Positions 6,876-9,228 of a stretch of DNA of 9,228 nucleotides are shown piece by piece; position 1 is the stretch's first letter; each line of letters begins with the position of its first letter. Position numbers and translations under genes: made by a program. Source of the stretch: an uncultured Spirochaetaceae bacterium. Lineage in GTDB: Bacteria; Spirochaetota; Spirochaetia; Treponematales; Treponemataceae. Under the pieces are notes generated by a model. It saw only the letters and a program-made list of their open reading frames with translations, had not been told where the DNA came from and searched no databases. The stretch is taken from assembly GCA_902772605.1 (NCBI GenBank), contig CACYBG010000090.1:1-9228 (forward strand), read 5' to 3'.

Positions 6876-7619
6876 TTAAACCTTGATTTCTCCAAGAACC
6901 TTTCCAATGCTGTCATGAATGACCAAATCAGCAGCAGAATCCTGAGGGGTCGGATCCCTGTTGATAAGGACCAGATGCTTTCCATGAAAAGCCCGAACAA
7001 ATCCTGCCGCAGGATATACGGAAAGGGACGTACCGCCTATTATGAGCATATCCGCCCTATCCATGGCAGCCAGAGTCTTTTCTACAACAACATCATCAAG
7101 ACCTTCGCCGTACAGAACGACATCAGGCCGAACCATTTCTCCGCATGCCGCACAACGGGGGATTCCGTTTTCATCTGCATGGGAAGAGACATAGGCTCCG
7201 TCGTAAAAAACATTGCATCCGGTACAGTGGTTACGCTGGACAGATCCGTGAAGCTCCAACACGTTCTTGCTGCCGGCAGCCTGATGCAAACCGTCTATGT
7301 TCTGTGTCACGACAGCCTTAAGTTTACCCGCCTTTTCCAGTTCCGCAAGCTTAAGGTGAGCGACATTAGGTCCAATGCCGGAAATAAGGATTTTTTCCCG
7401 ATAGAAGCGGTAAAATTCCTTGGGGTTGGAATACAGAAAAGAGCCGCTGAGAATCTGTTCGGGAGGATAATCCCACTTCTGATGATACAGACCGTCAACG
7501 CTCCTGAAATCAGGAATTCCGCTTTCAGTAGAAACCCCTGCACCGCCAAAAAAGACGATGCTTCCGCTTTCATCTATAAAACTTTGAAGTAGGTCCATCT
7601 GTTCTCGGGTCACACCCAT
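6876..7619 (-). CDS. cobB: Sir2-family NAD-dependent protein deacylase (sirtuin)
   Basis: A cytoplasmic enzyme that removes acetyl or other acyl groups from protein lysines using NAD+, giving nicotinamide and O-acyl-ADP-ribose. From the ATG at 7619 it has 247 residues, the usual size. Visible motifs: NAD-binding GAGVSTESGIPDFR (26-39), TQNID (105-109), the catalytic His in LHG (His124), a zinc ribbon Cys132-x2-Cys135 with Cys156-x2-Cys159, RPDVVLYGE (164-172), GGTSLSV (195-201) and INRD (219-222). All family-essential residues are present. The frame extends upstream to a TTG at 7673, but ATG 7619 has AGGGGG six bases before it and no family homology precedes it. Substrates cannot be read from the sequence. 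It shares a strand with the Ig-module gene across a ~300-base gap, so co-transcription is doubtful. The symbol follows family usage only. Confidence 0.95.
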   Translation of the reverse strand: MGVTREQMDLLQSFIDESGSIVFFGGAGVSTESGIPDFRSVDGLYHQKWDYPPEQILSGSFLYSNPKEFYRFYREKILISGIGPNVAHLKLAELEKAGKLKAVVTQNIDGLHQAAGSKNVLELHGSVQRNHCTGCNVFYDGAYVSSHADENGIPRCAACGEMVRPDVVLYGEGLDDVVVEKTLAAMDRADMLIIGGTSLSVYPAAGFVRAFHGKHLVLINRDPTPQDSAADLVIHDSIGKVLGEIKV

Positions 7620-7625
7620 ACAAGG

Positions 7626-7631
7626 CCCCCT
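7626..7631 (-). promoter_or_regulatory. Ribosome binding site of the sirtuin gene
   Basis: AGGGGG on the minus strand ends six bases before the ATG at 7619. It supports this start over the upstream TTG at 7673, which has no purine-rich site in front of it. It is G-rich rather than the canonical AGGAGG. Confidence 0.5.
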
Positions 7632-7644
7632 ATACAAACCTTCC

Positions 7645-7672
7645 GATTTTAAATCGACACGTTTGCAACGCA
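7645..7672 (-). promoter_or_regulatory. Candidate sirtuin promoter overlapped by two palindromes
   Basis: On the minus strand TTGCGT (7672-7667), a 16-base spacer, then TAAAAT (7650-7645). The -10 matches five of six consensus bases and the -35 only the TTG. Predicted transcription would start near 7638, giving a leader of about 20 bases. The -35 lies in the stem-loop GTTTGC-GTT-GCAAAC (7661-7675) and the -10 in CGATTTAAAATCG (7644-7656), which suggests repressor control. Inference. Confidence 0.35.
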
Positions 7673-7673
7673 A

Positions 7674-8134
7674 ACATCAAATGCCAGAAGCCACAGTGTT
7701 TAAAGCGTCCCTACCCAACGCAACCTGCACAAATGGCCCATCCATAAGCCGATCCGCAGCATCCCTATCAAAATGAAGATGCAACGAACGATTAAACATT
7801 GGGGATTGAAACGCTCAATCCATACTTTTTAATTTTTATTTTGATAATTGGTGAGGTTCCCTTAATAAAGTTCGGACCTCGGACGCAGACTTAAAATCCT
7901 GTGAATCCCAAGACTGCAGAAAGACTTGTTGATTTTTAACTACGGAATCCCGTGAAATGAAAATCCACTGAAACCGTCCCACTCGTTAAGCACCGTCAGA
8001 AAAATTCCATTTCCTCCAACGTTCCCTTTAATATACCACGCTTTCAACAAGGATTCAAGGAAAATTCACCCCAAATTCAAAATAAAATTGAGTTTTTGGA
8101 GATTCCCCGATTTCTCCTTGCACCGTTTCCTAAA
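7674..8134. other. Gene-free divergent intergenic region, sirtuin side
   Basis: No gene is supported in this ~460 bp. A 40-codon minus-strand frame (7677-7799) and a 31-codon plus-strand frame (from 7681) both have ATG starts, but neither has a ribosome binding site. The region holds a terminator-like hairpin at 7803-7838, an AT-rich stretch at 7826-7850, and a weak GAGGT/ACCTC inverted repeat around 7852-7878. From about 7880 to 8080 it is stop-rich in the frames I checked, with no clear structure. Confidence 0.55.
7803..7838 (+). terminator. Orphan terminator-like hairpin on the plus strand
   Basis: GGATTGA, loop AACGC, TCAATCC (7803-7821), a perfect 7-bp stem followed four bases later by TTTTTAATTTTTATTTT. 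Only the plus strand carries the T-tract, so termination would act on rightward transcription. No plus-strand gene precedes it in the window. It could end a small RNA, stop rightward read-through from the sirtuin region toward the GH95 gene, or be a protein-binding site. Confidence 0.4.
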
Positions 8135-8163
8135 TAGTCAAAGTCGCACAATTATGGTAGAAT
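8135..8163 (+). promoter_or_regulatory. Candidate promoter of the GH95 gene
   Basis: TAGTCA (8135-8140) as -35 (four of six), a 17-base spacer, and TAGAAT (8158-8163) as -10 (five of six). Predicted start is near 8170, giving an untranslated leader of about 80 bases. It is the best sigma-70-like match I found upstream of the GH95 gene. Confidence 0.45.
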
Positions 8164-8201
8164 TGATTGAACGGGCCGATTAATGCTTTCCGTATCAATC
8201 A
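8164..8201. promoter_or_regulatory. Inverted repeat just downstream of the GH95 -10 box
   Basis: TGATTGA (8164-8170) and TCAATCA (8195-8201), an exact 7-bp inverted repeat with a 24-base centre, beginning right at the predicted transcription start. It could be an operator that blocks promoter clearance, or a leader hairpin. The GATTGA/TCAATC halves recur in the hairpin at 7803-7821. Confidence 0.35.
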
Positions 8202-8241
8202 GACTCCGATAAACTCAATTTTTGCAACAGAATTCAATTTT

Positions 8242-8246
8242 GAGGA
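8242..8246 (+). promoter_or_regulatory. Ribosome binding site of the GH95 gene
   Basis: GAGGA ends six bases before the ATG at 8253, an ideal spacing. Its GAG belongs to TTGAG (8240-8244), which could pair weakly with CTCAA (8214-8218) in the leader and mask the site. Confidence 0.75.
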
Positions 8247-8252
8247 ACTTTT

Positions 8253-9228
8253 ATGAACAGACTCTGGTATAAATCTCCGGCTAAAGACTGGAACGAAGCC
8301 CTGCCGATAGGAAACGGTCGAATCGGCGGCATGGTTTTTGGAAACATGGGACATGAAATCATACAGCTGAACGAGGAATCGATATGGTCCGGACCGTACA
8401 GGGACAGAAACAACTACAGCTGCAAGTCAAACCTTGGAAAAATCCGCGAGCTGATAAACCAGGGTCGATTTGAAGAAGCACAGGAACTTGGATTCGAATC
8501 CATGACCGGCTGCCCTTCACAACAGTCGATATATCAGACGGCGGGAAACCTTCACATCGATTACTACACTGCTGAAAAACCGGGGCTTTCCGGACCTCTT
8601 CCTGAGCGCAAGGGTGTTTTCGACGGTGCCACGGGATATGTCCGGGAGCTGGACCTGAACACTGCGATTGCAACCACAAGCTTTTCAAAGGAAACGAAAG
8701 TCCCAAGCACGGCAATATTTTCACGCAACTCGCACGGAAGCTCCATCGAATACAAAAGGGAGGTTTTCGTTTCGGCTGCGGCAGACGTAATGGTCATACA
8801 CGTGACTGCATCAACTCCGAAAAGCGTCTATTTCAGGGCGTATCTGGACAGGGAAGACTTTACCGGCAACATCCACTCGATGAACGGCGATACGATTGCA
8901 ATGGATTCTTCAAGCGGAATCCCCTTCTGCGTAATGGCGATGGCAACCACATCAAACGGAAGCGTCGAAACCAGGGGCGGATGCCTGATTGTCGAAGCAG
9001 CAGATGAAGCAACAATCTACGTGGACATAGAAAGTGCATTCAGGAATCGGCTCTACAGGAACAGCGGCGGAAACACGGTCAGAAGTTCAAAAAGCCTGAT
9101 TTCATGGTGCCTTAACGAAGCTACGAAAAAAATCTGCTTTGCGTCGGCAACCTCATACACCAACACGAAGAACTATCATATAGAAGATTATTCATCATTC
9201 TACAAAAGGGCAAGCCTCAATCTTTCGG
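8253..9228 (+). CDS. GH95-family glycoside hydrolase (alpha-L-fucosidase type), N-terminal part
   Basis: The first 325 codons, open to the window edge. Family members are usually about 750-800 residues and release terminal L-fucose (mainly alpha-1,2-linked) or, in some members, alpha-L-galactose from glycans. Diagnostic N-terminal signature: LWYKSPAKDWNEALPIGNGR (4-23), IGGMVFG (24-30), then IQLNEESIWSGPYRDRNN (37-54), IRELINQGRFEEAQEL (64-79) and YQTAGNLHIDYY (94-105), followed by YVRELDLNTAIATTSF and REVFVSAAADVMVIHVTAS. This is the family's N-terminal beta-sandwich. The catalytic (alpha/alpha)6 barrel and its acidic residues lie beyond the window. There is no signal peptide, so it should act in the cytoplasm on imported oligosaccharides. 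About 20 residues (around KVPSTAIFSRNSHGSS) look inserted relative to the usual pattern. Exact substrate is not determinable here. Confidence 0.92.
   Translation, partial: MNRLWYKSPAKDWNEALPIGNGRIGGMVFGNMGHEIIQLNEESIWSGPYRDRNNYSCKSNLGKIRELINQGRFEEAQELGFESMTGCPSQQSIYQTAGNLHIDYYTAEKPGLSGPLPERKGVFDGATGYVRELDLNTAIATTSFSKETKVPSTAIFSRNSHGSSIEYKREVFVSAAADVMVIHVTASTPKSVYFRAYLDREDFTGNIHSMNGDTIAMDSSSGIPFCVMAMATTSNGSVETRGGCLIVEAADEATIYVDIESAFRNRLYRNSGGNTVRSSKSLISWCLNEATKKICFASATSYTNTKNYHIEDYSSFYKRASLNLS

Larger units (their letters stand above)
8084..8222. repeat. Exact 12-bp inverted repeats bracketing the GH95 promoter
   Basis: AAAATTGAGTTT at 8084-8095 and its exact reverse complement AAACTCAATTTT at 8211-8222. 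The candidate GH95 promoter (8135-8163) lies between them. A third partial copy, TCAATTTT with TTGAG overlap, is at 8234-8244 and touches the GH95 ribosome binding site. The spacing fits paired operators for DNA looping, but AT-richness raises the chance of coincidence. Confidence 0.5.

Noticed and set aside
6915..7592. Long 225-codon plus-strand open frame opposite the sirtuin gene
   Set aside because: It is fully antisense to a gene with all sirtuin motifs intact, has no family-like sequence and no convincing ribosome site. It is a shadow produced by codon bias.
7681..7776. 31-codon plus-strand frame (starts MPEATVFKASL)
   Set aside because: No ribosome binding site precedes the ATG, although a terminator-like hairpin follows. 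Too weak to call a gene.
7677..7799. 40-codon minus-strand frame with an ATG start upstream of the sirtuin
   Set aside because: The bases before its ATG (CAATCCCCA) contain no Shine-Dalgarno sequence and the product matches nothing I recognise. Kept only as part of the possible repeat segment.
8359..8797. Minus-strand frames of 77 and 121 codons opposite the GH95 gene
   Set aside because: They are antisense to clearly conserved GH95 sequence with a good ribosome site and have no independent support.
1..9228. tRNA, rRNA, CRISPR array, insertion sequence or phage gene
   Set aside because: No cloverleaf, rRNA-like conserved segment, regularly spaced direct repeats, transposase or phage-type product could be recognised on either strand.

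Overview
The window looks like chromosomal DNA from a host-associated spirochaete, most likely a gut or oral Treponema. The evidence is indirect: a very large exported protein of Ig-like modules ending in a barrel-like domain of the kind seen in treponemal surface proteins, a sirtuin of the compact bacterial type found in Treponema and Firmicutes, mid-range GC, and a cytoplasmic-type GH95 fucosidase suggesting use of host or plant glycans. No rRNA, tRNA, insertion sequence, transposase or CRISPR array is visible, and the species cannot be named from the sequence alone.

Layout: (1) 1-30 is a strong rho-independent terminator on the minus strand. (2) 71-6577, minus strand, encodes a ~2,166-residue secreted protein: signal peptide, about a dozen or more Ig-like modules, and a C-terminal ~174-residue domain with about eight candidate beta strands and a terminal Phe, as in outer-membrane barrels. 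(3) 6578-6875 is a gene-free ~300 bp gap holding palindromes near the large gene's start and a cluster of interleaved inverted repeats. (4) 6876-7619, minus strand, encodes a Sir2-type NAD-dependent protein deacylase with all key motifs intact. (5) 7620-8252 is a ~630 bp divergent intergenic region with candidate promoters for the sirtuin (minus) and the GH95 gene (plus), a terminator-like hairpin on the plus strand with no gene in front of it, and several inverted repeats around the GH95 promoter. (6) 8253 to the window end, plus strand, is the first 325 codons of a GH95-family glycoside hydrolase (alpha-L-fucosidase type), cut by the window edge.

The three genes do not look like one pathway. 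The Ig gene and the sirtuin share a strand, but a gap of about 300 bp with its own regulatory-looking sequence suggests separate transcription, and the GH95 gene is divergent. The most unusual item is the Ig-array/barrel protein, a candidate surface fibre or envelope-spanning protein. The most testable regulatory signals are the exact 12-bp inverted repeats bracketing the GH95 promoter and the orphan terminator at about 7803-7838. All calls come from reading the sequence; no searches were run.
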